This document shows, piece by piece, positions 25,259 through 33,478 of a stretch of DNA of 64,000 bases (within the stretch, counting starts at the first letter, position 1; the number at the start of each line of letters is the position of its first letter). Made by a program: the position numbers and the translations under genes. This DNA is from Sphingomonas sp. (lineage in GTDB: Bacteria; Pseudomonadota; Alphaproteobacteria; Sphingomonadales; Sphingomonadaceae): the NCBI RefSeq assembly GCF_024508665.1, contig NZ_JANINP010000006.1, positions 982,001 through 1,046,000 of the forward strand, given 5' to 3'. The notes beneath the pieces are model-generated. The model ran no database searches. It saw only the letters and a list, made by a program, of their open reading frames with translations, and was not told the DNA's origin.

Positions 25259-26309
25259 AGCTATTTTCGAAACCGCCGAGCGCGGCGCGGCGCCAATCGG
25301 TCGGGGTCTGGCCGGTCGCGTCGCGGAACGCGCGGTTGAACGGCGCGAGGCTGCCATAGCCCAGGTCCATGGCGATGGTGAGGACCGGCAGCGCGACCTT
25401 GGCCGGGTCGGTCAGCCAGCACTTGGCGTCGGCGACGCGATGCGTGTTGAGGAAGTCGGAGAAGTTGCGATAGCCAAGGCGCTGATTGATCAGCGCACGC
25501 AGGCGATGCTCGGGCACGCCGAGTTTCCCGGAGAGAACGCCGATGGTCAGGCCCGGCTCGCGATAGACATGGGCGGCCATCGCCGCCTCGAGTTGTTGCC
25601 TCAGGACATTCTCGGCGGGGCTGAGGCTCGGTTGGGTCGCGGGCTGGGTTTCGCCGTCGAACAGCAATTCGGCATTGCTCGACAGGAGCACGGCGCCGAA
25701 CGCCATCACGGCAATGAAGGTCGTACCGGATTGCAGCAGCATCAGCCCGGCCAGTGTGTGCAGATAGCCGAACCAGCTCTCGACGATCACGATGCCCAAT
25801 GTCTGCAGGCCGACGACGATGACGAAGCCGGTGCGGAAGGCGCGGCGCCGCTCGATCAGGTCGTCGCCGCGTTCGGTGATCGCGACCCAGATGGCATGCG
25901 CGGCGCAGGTGAAGGACAAAGCGTGCTGCGCGATGTCGGCGGCGACGGGCATGCGGTGCGTCCAGTAGAAGGCCGCGACGAAATTCGCCCAGCAGGCCAG
26001 CGTCACCGCGCAGCCCAGGACCAGCAGGCGCCGGCTGACCGGGCGCTCGAAGATCAGGTGCGCGAACACCCACAGCAGCAGCGGCGCCATCTGCGATCCC
26101 AGCTGGATCAACGGCCAGATACGCATGCTCCGTACGTCGATCACCGGCGCTACATCGGCCAGATACGCCGCCACGCACAACAGCAGCAGCACCGTCACCC
26201 AGCGGATCGCGCGCGGCGCGTGGCTGCGGCCGATCACCAAAGCGATCAGCATCAGCTGCCCCGCCGACAGCAGGCGCAATACGGTATCGATCAGCAGCAT
26301 CCGATCCAT
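25257..26309 (-). CDS. AraC family regulator with membrane-embedded N-terminus
   Basis: From the ATG at 26309 the protein has 350 residues. The first 210 or so form about seven hydrophobic helices, and the C-terminal 110 residues are an AraC-type double helix-turn-helix (LTIGVLSGKLGVPEHRLRALI and VLTIAMDLGYGSLAPFNRAF). Membrane-bound AraC proteins of this layout sense signals at the membrane. An open frame 17 codons longer exists but lacks a better start. It is divergent from the acyl-CoA dehydrogenase gene (74 bases) and upstream of a lipid hydroxylase-like gene. Confidence 0.88.
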   Translation of the reverse strand: MDRMLLIDTVLRLLSAGQLMLIALVIGRSHAPRAIRWVTVLLLLCVAAYLADVAPVIDVRSMRIWPLIQLGSQMAPLLLWVFAHLIFERPVSRRLLVLGCAVTLACWANFVAAFYWTHRMPVAADIAQHALSFTCAAHAIWVAITERGDDLIERRRAFRTGFVIVVGLQTLGIVIVESWFGYLHTLAGLMLLQSGTTFIAVMAFGAVLLSSNAELLFDGETQPATQPSLSPAENVLRQQLEAAMAAHVYREPGLTIGVLSGKLGVPEHRLRALINQRLGYRNFSDFLNTHRVADAKCWLTDPAKVALPVLTIAMDLGYGSLAPFNRAFRDATGQTPTDWRRAALGGFENS

Positions 26310-26383
26310 GACGCCTGCGTTATGGCTTCGCTCCAGACGCGGGTCTATGGCCCTTTCCACACTGCCCAGACGAGATTCTTCGC

Positions 26384-27529
26384 ATGACCAACCAGTTCGA
26401 CCTGACCGACGACCAGCGCGAGATCCAGGAGCTTGCCAGGCGGTTCACCGCCGATCGCATCACGCCGTTCGCCGCGGAATGGGACGAGAAGAGCCATTAC
26501 CCGGTCGATGTCTGGAAGGCGGTCGGCGAGCTCGGCTTCGGCGCGATCTACGTGTCCGAGGAATCGGGCGGAATCGGGCTCGGCCGGCTCGAGGCGGCGC
26601 TGATCATGGAAGCGATGGCCTATGGCTGCCCGGCGACCAGCGCGTACATCTCGATCCACAATATGGCGACCTGGATGATCGACCGGTTCGGCGACCAGGC
26701 GATCAAGGACCGTTTCCTTCCCGATCTGGTCAGCATGAACAAGATCGCCAGCTATTGCCTGACCGAGCCGGGTTCGGGCTCGGACGCGGCGGCGCTCAAG
26801 ACCAGCGCGAAGCGGGACGGCGGCCATTATGTTCTGAACGGCACCAAGCAGTTCATCTCGGGCGCCGGGTATAACGACATCTATGTCTGCATGGTGCGCA
26901 CCGGCGAGGAGAAGTCGAAGGGCATTTCCTGCCTGGTGGTCGAGAAGGACACGCCCGGCCTGTCGTTCGGCGCGCCCGAGAAGAAGCTCGGCTGGAATGC
27001 TTCGCCGACCGCGCAGGTGATTTTCGAGGATTGCCGCGTGCCGGTCGAGAACCGCGTCGGTGCCGAGGGCGACGGTTTCCGTTTCGCGATGGCGGGACTG
27101 GACGGCGGCCGGCTTAACATCGGCGCCTGCTCGCTGGGCGGCGCGCAGCGTTGTCTCGACGAGGCAGTGAAATATACCAAGGAGCGCCAGCAATTCGGCA
27201 CGCCGGTCGCCGATTTCCAGAACACCCAGTTCATGCTCGCCGACATGGCGACCGACCTCGAGGCGGCGCGAGCGTTGCTCTATCTCGCCGCGGCCAAGGT
27301 GACGGCGAACGCGCCCGACAAATCGCGCTTCTCGGCGATGGCGAAAAGGCTGGCGACCGACAACGGTTCGTCGATTGTCGATCGCGCGCTGCAGCTGCAT
27401 GGCGGTTACGGCTATCTTCGCGACTATCCGATCGAACGCTTCTGGCGCGACTTGCGGGTGCATTCGATCCTGGAGGGGACGAACCAGGTCATGCGCATGA
27501 TCGTCGGCCGGGACCTGACCCGGCAATGA
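26384..27529 (+). CDS. Acyl-CoA dehydrogenase, probably isobutyryl-CoA dehydrogenase
   Basis: FAD-dependent enzyme of 381 residues that introduces a 2,3 double bond in acyl-CoA. Motifs seen: YCLTEPGSGSDAAALKT near 125, GRLNIGACSLGGAQ near 245 and the catalytic Glu in HSILEGTNQVMRMIVGRDL at the C-terminus. Context points to isobutyryl-CoA: it is followed by 3-hydroxyisobutyryl-CoA hydrolase, an enoyl-CoA hydratase and mmsB, with mmsA nearby. Short branched-chain acyl-CoAs more broadly cannot be excluded. Confidence 0.92.
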   Translation: MTNQFDLTDDQREIQELARRFTADRITPFAAEWDEKSHYPVDVWKAVGELGFGAIYVSEESGGIGLGRLEAALIMEAMAYGCPATSAYISIHNMATWMIDRFGDQAIKDRFLPDLVSMNKIASYCLTEPGSGSDAAALKTSAKRDGGHYVLNGTKQFISGAGYNDIYVCMVRTGEEKSKGISCLVVEKDTPGLSFGAPEKKLGWNASPTAQVIFEDCRVPVENRVGAEGDGFRFAMAGLDGGRLNIGACSLGGAQRCLDEAVKYTKERQQFGTPVADFQNTQFMLADMATDLEAARALLYLAAAKVTANAPDKSRFSAMAKRLATDNGSSIVDRALQLHGGYGYLRDYPIERFWRDLRVHSILEGTNQVMRMIVGRDLTRQ

Positions 27530-27542
27530 GGGGGGTGGCTAG

Positions 27543-27681
27543 TTCCTCCCCGTTTACGGGGAGGGGGACCGCTCGCGTAGCGAGTGGTGGAGGGGGGTAT
27601 CCGCACATGCACCGCTTGGGGAGAGCCCCCTCCACCAAGCCGCTGCGCGTCTTGGTCCCCCTCCCCGTAAACGGGGAGGAA
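27543..27681. repeat. Long inverted repeat, family A copy 3
   Basis: The 28-base ends at 27543-27570 and 27654-27681 are perfect inverted copies, each containing the hairpin CCTCCCCGTTTACGGGGAGG or its complement. The middle has GCTCGCGTAGCGAG and further G/C-rich arms. The right end supplies GGGGAGGAA just before the ATG at 27684. Confidence 0.85.
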
Positions 27682-27683
27682 TT

Positions 27684-28727
27684 ATGACCGAGGACATCCT
27701 GACCTTCATCGAAGGCAAGGTCGGGCGCATCCGGCTCAACCGGCCGAAGGCGATCCATGCGCTCAACACCGCGATGTGCGCCGCAGTGCTCGACGCGCTC
27801 GCTGCCTGGCGCCACGACCCCGCGGTCGAAGCGGTGATGATCGACCATGCCGAAGGTCGCGGCTTCTGTGCCGGCGGCGACATCCGGATGCTCGCGGAAA
27901 GCGGTGCGAAGGACGGCGTTGAGGCGCGCGAATTCTTCTTCACCGAATATCGCATGAACCACCGCCTGTTCACCTATGAGAAGCCGGTGGTCGCGTTCAT
28001 GGACGGAATCACGATGGGCGGCGGCGTTGGCATTTCGCAGCCGGCGCGTTATCGCGTCGCGACCGAGAATACCCGGCTCGCCATGCCCGAGACCGGGATC
28101 GGCTTGTTCCCCGATGTCGGCGGCGGCTGGTATCTGTCGCGCCTACCGGGCCGCGTCGGGCAATATCTCGCGCTGACCGGACATCGCCTCGACGGCGCCG
28201 AATGCCTCAATCTCGGTCTGGCCAGCGACTATCTGACCAGCGACACGCTGGACGAGGCGAAGGCGCGGATCGCGGCGGCACCGACCGAGATCGAGGAAAT
28301 TCTGGGCGAGCTCGGCGCCCCGGTGCCCGAGGCGAAGATCGTCGCGCAGGAAGAGGACATCAATCGGCTGTTCGAATCCGACCGGCTGGAGGACATCTAT
28401 GCCATGCTCGAGACCGAAGGCGGCAGCTGGGGCGCGGCGACCTTGGCGACGCTGAAGACGAAATCGCCGCAAACGATGAAAGTGTCGCTCCGCCTATTGG
28501 CGGAAGGACGGCAGATGGTCGATTTCGCCGCCGAGATGGCTCAGGAATATGCCGTCGGCGCGCGCGTCGTCGTGCGGCACGACTTCCTGGAGGGCGTTCG
28601 CGCGGTGATCGTCGACAAGGACAATGCGCCGGTCTGGAACCCCGACACGCCGGAAGGCGTCACCGACGAATTGATCGATTCCATTTTTGCACCGTTGCCA
28701 ACAGAAGAGGCCTGGACACCCGCATGA
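27684..28727 (+). CDS. 3-hydroxyisobutyryl-CoA hydrolase
   Basis: Crotonase-fold thioesterase of 347 residues that releases free 3-hydroxyisobutyrate from its CoA ester, a step specific to valine breakdown. Recognised by [13 protein letters not shown] near 56, [13 protein letters not shown] near 111 and the block [20 protein letters not shown] (about 133-152), which is characteristic of the hydrolase rather than hydratases. The C-terminal extension beyond 260 residues also fits. The start is preceded by GGGGAGGAA from the repeat element, and the 3' end overlaps the next gene by four bases. Confidence 0.93.
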   Translation: MTEDILTFIEGKVGRIRLNRPKAIHALNTAMCAAVLDALAAWRHDPAVEAVMIDHAEGRGFCAGGDIRMLAESGAKDGVEAREFFFTEYRMNHRLFTYEKPVVAFMDGITMGGGVGISQPARYRVATENTRLAMPETGIGLFPDVGGGWYLSRLPGRVGQYLALTGHRLDGAECLNLGLASDYLTSDTLDEAKARIAAAPTEIEEILGELGAPVPEAKIVAQEEDINRLFESDRLEDIYAMLETEGGSWGAATLATLKTKSPQTMKVSLRLLAEGRQMVDFAAEMAQEYAVGARVVVRHDFLEGVRAVIVDKDNAPVWNPDTPEGVTDELIDSIFAPLPTEEAWTPA

Positions 28728-29500
28728 CCTACGAAACGATCCTGGTCGAGCAGCGCGAGGGCGGCGTCACGCTGATCACGCTCAACCGGCCGCAGGCGCT
28801 GAATGCGCTCAACAATCAGGTGCTGGGCGAACTCGTCGCCGCACTCCAGGCATTCGACGCCGACGCCTCGCAGGGCTGCGCGGTGCTGACCGGCAGCGAG
28901 AAGGCGTTCGCCGCCGGCGCCGACATCAAGGAGATGCAGCCGCAATCGTTCGGCGACATGTACGGCAACAATTATTTCGCCGGCTGGGAGCAGTTCACCC
29001 GCACCCGCAAGCCGGTGATCGCGGCGGTCGCGGGTTTCGCGCTCGGCGGCGGATGCGAATTGGCAATGATGTGCGATTTCATCCTCGCCGCCGACACTGC
29101 CAAATTCGGCCAGCCCGAGATCAAGCTGGCGGTCGCGCCCGGCATGGGCGGCTCGCAGCGGCTGACCCGCGCGGTCGGCAAGGCCAAGGCGATGGAGATG
29201 TGCCTGACCGGCCGCTTCATGGATGCCGAGGAAGCCGAGCGCGCCGGTCTGGTGTCGCGCATCATTCCCGCCGCTGAGCTGGTCGAGGAAGCGGTGAAGA
29301 CCGCCGCGACCATCGCGTCGATGGCGCCGCTCGCGGTCCTCGCCAACAAGGAAATGGTCAACGCCGCGTTCGAGACGACGCTGATGCAGGGCGTGCAGTT
29401 CGAGCGGCGGCTGTTCCATGGTTTGTTCGGAACCGAGGACCAGAAGGAAGGCATGGCTGCGTTCGTCGAGAAGCGGCCGGGCGTCTGGAAGGGCAAGTAA
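28724..29500 (+). CDS. Enoyl-CoA hydratase
   Basis: Crotonase-fold hydratase of 258 residues. The oxyanion-hole region is [11 protein letters not shown] near 64, and both catalytic glutamates are present, in [12 protein letters not shown] near 108 and [16 protein letters not shown] near 130. In this setting it most likely hydrates methacrylyl-CoA between the dehydrogenase and hydrolase steps. The ATG at 28724 overlaps the preceding stop. Confidence 0.93.
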   Translation: MTYETILVEQREGGVTLITLNRPQALNALNNQVLGELVAALQAFDADASQGCAVLTGSEKAFAAGADIKEMQPQSFGDMYGNNYFAGWEQFTRTRKPVIAAVAGFALGGGCELAMMCDFILAADTAKFGQPEIKLAVAPGMGGSQRLTRAVGKAKAMEMCLTGRFMDAEEAERAGLVSRIIPAAELVEEAVKTAATIASMAPLAVLANKEMVNAAFETTLMQGVQFERRLFHGLFGTEDQKEGMAAFVEKRPGVWKGK

Positions 29501-29504
29501 TCAC

Positions 29505-29713
29505 GCCCTCGCCCCTCCACAGGAGGGGAGAGGGTTGCGGAGACTTGGGTCGGCGAAGCCGGCCCTAGTCGTAGCTGGGAGAGGGGTGGGTCGAGCGCAG
29601 CTCGACGCGAGCCGGCGGCTCGCTCGACCCCTCTCCCAACCTTCGCTAGGCGCCCCGGCGAAGGCCGGGGCACCAAGCTGCGGTATCCCTCTCCCCTTCC
29701 AGGGGCGAGGGCG
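29505..29713. repeat. Long inverted repeat, family A copy 4
   Basis: The ends CGCCCTCGCCCCT (29505-29517) and AGGGGCGAGGGCG (29701-29713) are perfect inverted copies. The centre holds a long imperfect arm around GGGTCGAGCGCAGCTCGAC and, at 29651-29670, the family-B-like hairpin CCCCGGC-GAAG-GCCGGGG. The mmsB ATG follows 13 bases later. Confidence 0.75.
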
Positions 29714-29726
29714 GAAAGGAAGTACA

Positions 29727-30614
29727 ATGGCACGCGTCGCATTCATCGGGCTGGGAAACATGGGCGGCGGGATGGCCGCGAACCTGGCGAAGAAAGGGCA
29801 TGACGTGCGCGCCTTCGACCTGTCCGCCGAGGCGCTCGACAAGGCCAAGGCCGCCGGATGCCTGCCTGCGGCGAGCGCGGCCGAAGCGGTCGATGGGGCC
29901 GAGGCGGTGATCACCATGCTCCCGGCAGGCAAGCATGTCGAAAGTGTCTATAACGACTCGATCCTGGGCGTGGCGCCGGTTTCGGCAATCCTGATCGATT
30001 GCTCGACGATCGACGTCGCCACCGCCAAGCGCGTGGGGGAGGCGGCGCAGGCCAAGGGTTATGCATCGGTCGACGCGCCGGTGTCGGGCGGGATCGCTGC
30101 GGCCAACGCCGGCACGCTGACCTTCATGGTCGGCGGCTCGGCAGAGGCGTTCGACCGCGCGCAGCCGTTTCTCGCCGATATGGGCAAGGCGGTGATCCAT
30201 GCCGGCGCCAGCGGCGCGGGGCAGGCGGCCAAGATCTGCAACAACATGGTGCTCGGCGCCGAGATGATCGCGACCTGCGAGGCGTTCGTGCTGGCCGACA
30301 AGCTCGGCCTCGATCCGCAGAAATTCTTCGACATCGCCAGCGTGAGTTCGGGCCAGAGTTGGTCGCTGACCTCTTACGCCCCTTGGCCGGGGGTGGGGCC
30401 GGAAACGCCGGCGGATCGCGATTACCAAGGCGGCTTCGCGACCGCGCTGATGCTCAAGGATTTGCGGCTGGCGATGGAAGCGGCGGCCTCGGTCGACGCC
30501 GACACGCCGATGGGAGCCAAAGCGGCCGAGCTATACCAGGCGTTCAACGAAGCGGGGAATGGCGGGCTCGATTTCTCGGCGATCATCCGGCTGCTCGGCA
30601 AGGACCGGCAATGA
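29727..30614 (+). CDS. mmsB: 3-hydroxyisobutyrate dehydrogenase
   Basis: Oxidises 3-hydroxyisobutyrate to methylmalonate semialdehyde, the substrate of MmsA. The 295 residues start with the NAD(P)-binding GLGNMGGGMAANL. The substrate motif DAPVSGGIAAANAGTLTFMVGG (core DAPVSGG near 118) and the catalytic Lys in GQAAKICNNMVLG near 170 follow. The start at 29727 has AAAGGAAG upstream. The stop overlaps the next start as ATGA. Confidence 0.95.
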   Translation: MARVAFIGLGNMGGGMAANLAKKGHDVRAFDLSAEALDKAKAAGCLPAASAAEAVDGAEAVITMLPAGKHVESVYNDSILGVAPVSAILIDCSTIDVATAKRVGEAAQAKGYASVDAPVSGGIAAANAGTLTFMVGGSAEAFDRAQPFLADMGKAVIHAGASGAGQAAKICNNMVLGAEMIATCEAFVLADKLGLDPQKFFDIASVSSGQSWSLTSYAPWPGVGPETPADRDYQGGFATALMLKDLRLAMEAAASVDADTPMGAKAAELYQAFNEAGNGGLDFSAIIRLLGKDRQ

Positions 30615-31078
30615 GCGTCGCGTTCCGCCGCGAGAGCGACGAGGAGCATAAGGAGCCGCGCTTCGAGCTGCCGATCCCGGCCGGGCCGAATCTGGTGACC
30701 GAAGGCGGACCGGCGTTGATTGACGGGCACATCGCCAAGCTGGAGGCCGAGCAGGCCGACGCCGACGAAGCTCGACGAGAGGAGATCGCGCGTAGCCTGC
30801 GCTATTGGCACACACGGCGAGTGACGGCGATCGTGGCGCCGGTGCCGCCGGCGAACGAGATCGCGTTCGGATCGCGCGTGCGGATCGCTGTCGATGGCAG
30901 CGAGCGGGTTATTCGCATAGTTGGCGACGACGAGGCTGATCCAGCCGCAGGGCTGATCGCGTTTTCAGCGCCGCTTGCACGAGCATTGATCGGCGCGGCG
31001 GACGGGGAGACGGTGTCGCTTCCCGGACGGCCCGATGCGGTCGAGGTGATCGAAATACTTCCGGTCGCGTCGACATAG
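30611..31078 (+). CDS. GreA/GreB family transcription elongation factor
   Basis: A 155-residue protein with a short N-terminal part opening MSVAFRRESDEEHKEPRFE and ending in a helix rich in Glu/Ala/Arg (LEAEQADADEARREEIARSL). The C-terminal FKBP-like Gre domain (EIAFGSRVRIAVDGSERVIRIVGDDEADP and GETVSLPGRPDAVEVIEI) follows. The opening resembles the GreB-like alphaproteobacterial factors. Gre factors rescue backtracked RNA polymerase. The coiled-coil is shorter than in GreA, so another secondary-channel role is possible. The ATG overlaps the mmsB stop. Confidence 0.8.
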   Translation: MSVAFRRESDEEHKEPRFELPIPAGPNLVTEGGPALIDGHIAKLEAEQADADEARREEIARSLRYWHTRRVTAIVAPVPPANEIAFGSRVRIAVDGSERVIRIVGDDEADPAAGLIAFSAPLARALIGAADGETVSLPGRPDAVEVIEILPVAST

Positions 31079-31081
31079 AAT

Positions 31082-31242
31082 CTCCCCTCCCTGGAAGGGA
31101 GGGGCAGGGGGTGGGTGCGCGCGAAGCGCGTCTGCACTGTCCTCCGAGGATATTTGGCTGCCCGGCAAAACAGCGATGACGAGACATCGAGCCTCGTCAT
31201 CGCTCACCCACCCCTTGATCCCCTCCCTTGCAGGGAGGGGAG
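31082..31242. repeat. Long inverted repeat, family A copy 5
   Basis: Opens with the hairpin CTCCCCTCCCTGGAAGGGAG and closes with CTCCCTTGCAGGGAGGGGAG. The inner arms GGGGGTGGGTG / CACCCACCCC and CGATGACGAG / CTCGTCATCG (31174-31183 and 31193-31202) also pair. It closely resembles copy 6, on the far side of the M1 peptidase gene. Confidence 0.8.
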
Positions 31243-31323
31243 ACAACAAGGGCAACCCTGCTGGACAATTGTTCGTCATTGTGGCGGAAGGGCAATCCCT
31301 CCTCGAGCCCAGGATCCTCACCG

Positions 31324-33270
31324 ATGTTCAGCCGCCTGGCGCGCTTCTCCACCGCCGCACTCATTCTCGTCGCGACGACCGGCGCAAGCCCGTCCAGCTA
31401 TCAACCCCGCGAAACCTTCGCGCCGTTCGACATGGGCCAGGCGGTCAACCGCTATCGCGGCGGCGACGGCATGCCCGGCCCGGACTATTGGCAGAACCGC
31501 GCCGATTACGTGATCCGTGCGACGCTCGACCCCGCCGCGCATACGATCAAGGGCGAGGTCGCGATTACCTATACCAACGCCAGCCCGAGCGCGCTCGACG
31601 TGCTGTGGCTGCAACTCGAGCAGAATATCTACCGCCCCGGGTCGCGTGGCGGCCTGGCGCAGGGCGGCGCGCCGCGCGGCAATACCGAGGGGATGGCGCT
31701 CGACCAGGTGACGGTGACGCTCGGCAAGACTGCGGTGGCGGTCGATCCGGTGGTCAGCGACACCCGCGCACAGCTTCGGTTGCCGGCGCCGCTCGCGGCG
31801 GGCGGCAAGGCGGTTATCCATATCCGCTATCATTACGAAGTGCCCAATGACGCGTTCGGCGGGCGCACCGGCTGGATGACCGCGAAGAACGGAGCGCCGA
31901 TCTATTCGGTCGCCCAATGGTATCCGCGCATGGCGGTGTTCGACGACCTTCGCGGCTGGGACACGGCGCCCTATCTCGCGCAGGAATTCTACCTCGAATA
32001 CGGCAATTTCGATTATTTCATCACGGTGCCGTCGGACATGATCGTTGCCGGATCGGGCGAGCTGGTAAATCCGCAGGAGGTGCTGACCCCGCAGCAACAG
32101 GCCCGGCTGGCGGCGGCGCGACGGAGCGACCGCACGGTGATGATCCGCGAGCCCGAGCGGATCGGCGATCCGACCACGCGACCCAAGGCAGGACCGCTGA
32201 CCTGGCATTTCCACATGGATAATAGCCGCGACGTCGCGTTCAGTGCCTCGTCGGCCTTCGCGTGGGACGCGGCGCGGATCAACCTGCCTGGCGGCAAGGC
32301 GTCGCTCGCGATGTCCTTCTATCCAGCGGAATCGGCCGGCCCCGACAAATGGGGCCGCTCGACCGAATATATGAAGGATGCGGTCGAGCGCTATTCGGCG
32401 AAATGGTTCCCCTATCCCTGGCCGAACGCGATCAACATCGCCGGTCCAGCATCGGGCATGGAATATCCCGGCATCGTGTTCGATGGGGTCGAGGACAAGG
32501 GCAAGGAGCTGTTCTGGATCAGCGCGCACGAAATCGGGCACAGCTGGTTCCCGATGATCGTTGGCTTCGACGAGCGCCGCCATGCCTGGATGGACGAAGG
32601 CTTCAACACCTTCATCGACACCTATGAATCGGACGAGTTCAACCGCGGCGAATATGCCCCCAAGCGCGACAGCGAATATGCGCCGGGGGGCGGCAATCCG
32701 GTCGACGAGATCCTGCCGATCCTGGCCGATTCCGACGCCCCGCCGATCCTGTCGCGGTCGGACACAATCCTGAACAAATACCGCCACCCGGTGACCTATT
32801 TCAAATCGGCCTTGGGACTGGTGCTGTTGCGCGAACAGATTCTGGGGCCGCAGCGCTTCGATGCTGCGTTCCGGCGCTTCATCGCCGCCTGGGCGTTCAA
32901 GCACCCCAAGCCCGCCGACTTCTTCCGCGCGATGGAAAGCGAAAGCGGAGAGGACCTGTCCTGGTGGTGGCGCGGCTGGTACGCGAACAACTGGCAGATG
33001 GACCTGGCGATCGACGGCATTTCGACGGCCAAGGACGGCACGCCGCTGGTCCGCGTCGTGTCGCGCGACAAGCTCGTCATGCCGGCGACGTTGCGCGTGA
33101 CCTATGCCGACGGGCGGACGACCGACATCGTGCTGCCGGCGGAGACGTGGATCCGCCAGGCGGCGACCGATGTAGCGATACCGCGCGGCGATGTGGTCAG
33201 GGCCGAGCTCGACCCCGATCACAAAATCCCCGACCGGGACCGGTCAAACAACGTCGCGACGCGGAAGTAA
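31324..33270 (+). CDS. Secreted M1-family zinc metallopeptidase
   Basis: Aminopeptidase-N-type protein of 648 residues from the ATG at 31324, with a signal peptide ending near GASPSS. The zinc site is HEIGHSW near 399 followed by the third ligand Glu in MDEGFNTF. The exopeptidase loop reads SGMEYPG instead of GAMEN, common in bacterial M1 proteins of this sort. The C-terminal part resembles a beta-domain that may bind substrate. The gene is flanked on both sides by near-identical long inverted repeats (31082-31242 and 33311-33470). Confidence 0.9.
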   Translation: MFSRLARFSTAALILVATTGASPSSYQPRETFAPFDMGQAVNRYRGGDGMPGPDYWQNRADYVIRATLDPAAHTIKGEVAITYTNASPSALDVLWLQLEQNIYRPGSRGGLAQGGAPRGNTEGMALDQVTVTLGKTAVAVDPVVSDTRAQLRLPAPLAAGGKAVIHIRYHYEVPNDAFGGRTGWMTAKNGAPIYSVAQWYPRMAVFDDLRGWDTAPYLAQEFYLEYGNFDYFITVPSDMIVAGSGELVNPQEVLTPQQQARLAAARRSDRTVMIREPERIGDPTTRPKAGPLTWHFHMDNSRDVAFSASSAFAWDAARINLPGGKASLAMSFYPAESAGPDKWGRSTEYMKDAVERYSAKWFPYPWPNAINIAGPASGMEYPGIVFDGVEDKGKELFWISAHEIGHSWFPMIVGFDERRHAWMDEGFNTFIDTYESDEFNRGEYAPKRDSEYAPGGGNPVDEILPILADSDAPPILSRSDTILNKYRHPVTYFKSALGLVLLREQILGPQRFDAAFRRFIAAWAFKHPKPADFFRAMESESGEDLSWWWRGWYANNWQMDLAIDGISTAKDGTPLVRVVSRDKLVMPATLRVTYADGRTTDIVLPAETWIRQAATDVAIPRGDVVRAELDPDHKIPDRDRSNNVATRK

Positions 33271-33310
33271 ATAGCCTCAGCTGGGTAGCGACCGCTTGCC
33301 TCAAGCGATT

Positions 33311-33470
33311 CCCCTCCCTGCAAGGGAGGGGTTAGGGGTGGGTGAGGGCGGGACGAGGCTCAATGCCTCGTCCCGCGCTGTTTTGACGGTGCGTGGTTTG
33401 AGTCTCTGGCGGCGTGCGGACGCGCTCGCGCGCGCGCCCACCCCCGACCCCTCCCTTCCAGGGAGGGGAG
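33311..33470. repeat. Long inverted repeat, family A copy 6
   Basis: Starts CCCCTCCCTGCAAGGGAGGGG, ends CTCCCTTCCAGGGAGGGGAG, with inner arms GGGGTGGGTG / CGCCCACCCC and GCGGGACGAGGC / GCCTCGTCCCGC (33348-33376). It fills the space between the convergent M1 peptidase and AAA ATPase genes and may also act as a transcription end. Confidence 0.8.
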
Positions 33471-33478
33471 TGGCAGCG

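Noticed and set aside
31318..33222. 634-codon minus-strand frame opposite the M1 peptidase
   Set aside because: Antisense shadow with no domain; the plus-strand frame has signal peptide and zinc motif.
27543..33470. Spaced G/C-rich hairpins considered as a CRISPR-like array
   Set aside because: Spacing is irregular, copies flank genes and are inverted repeats; there are no uniform spacers or cas genes.
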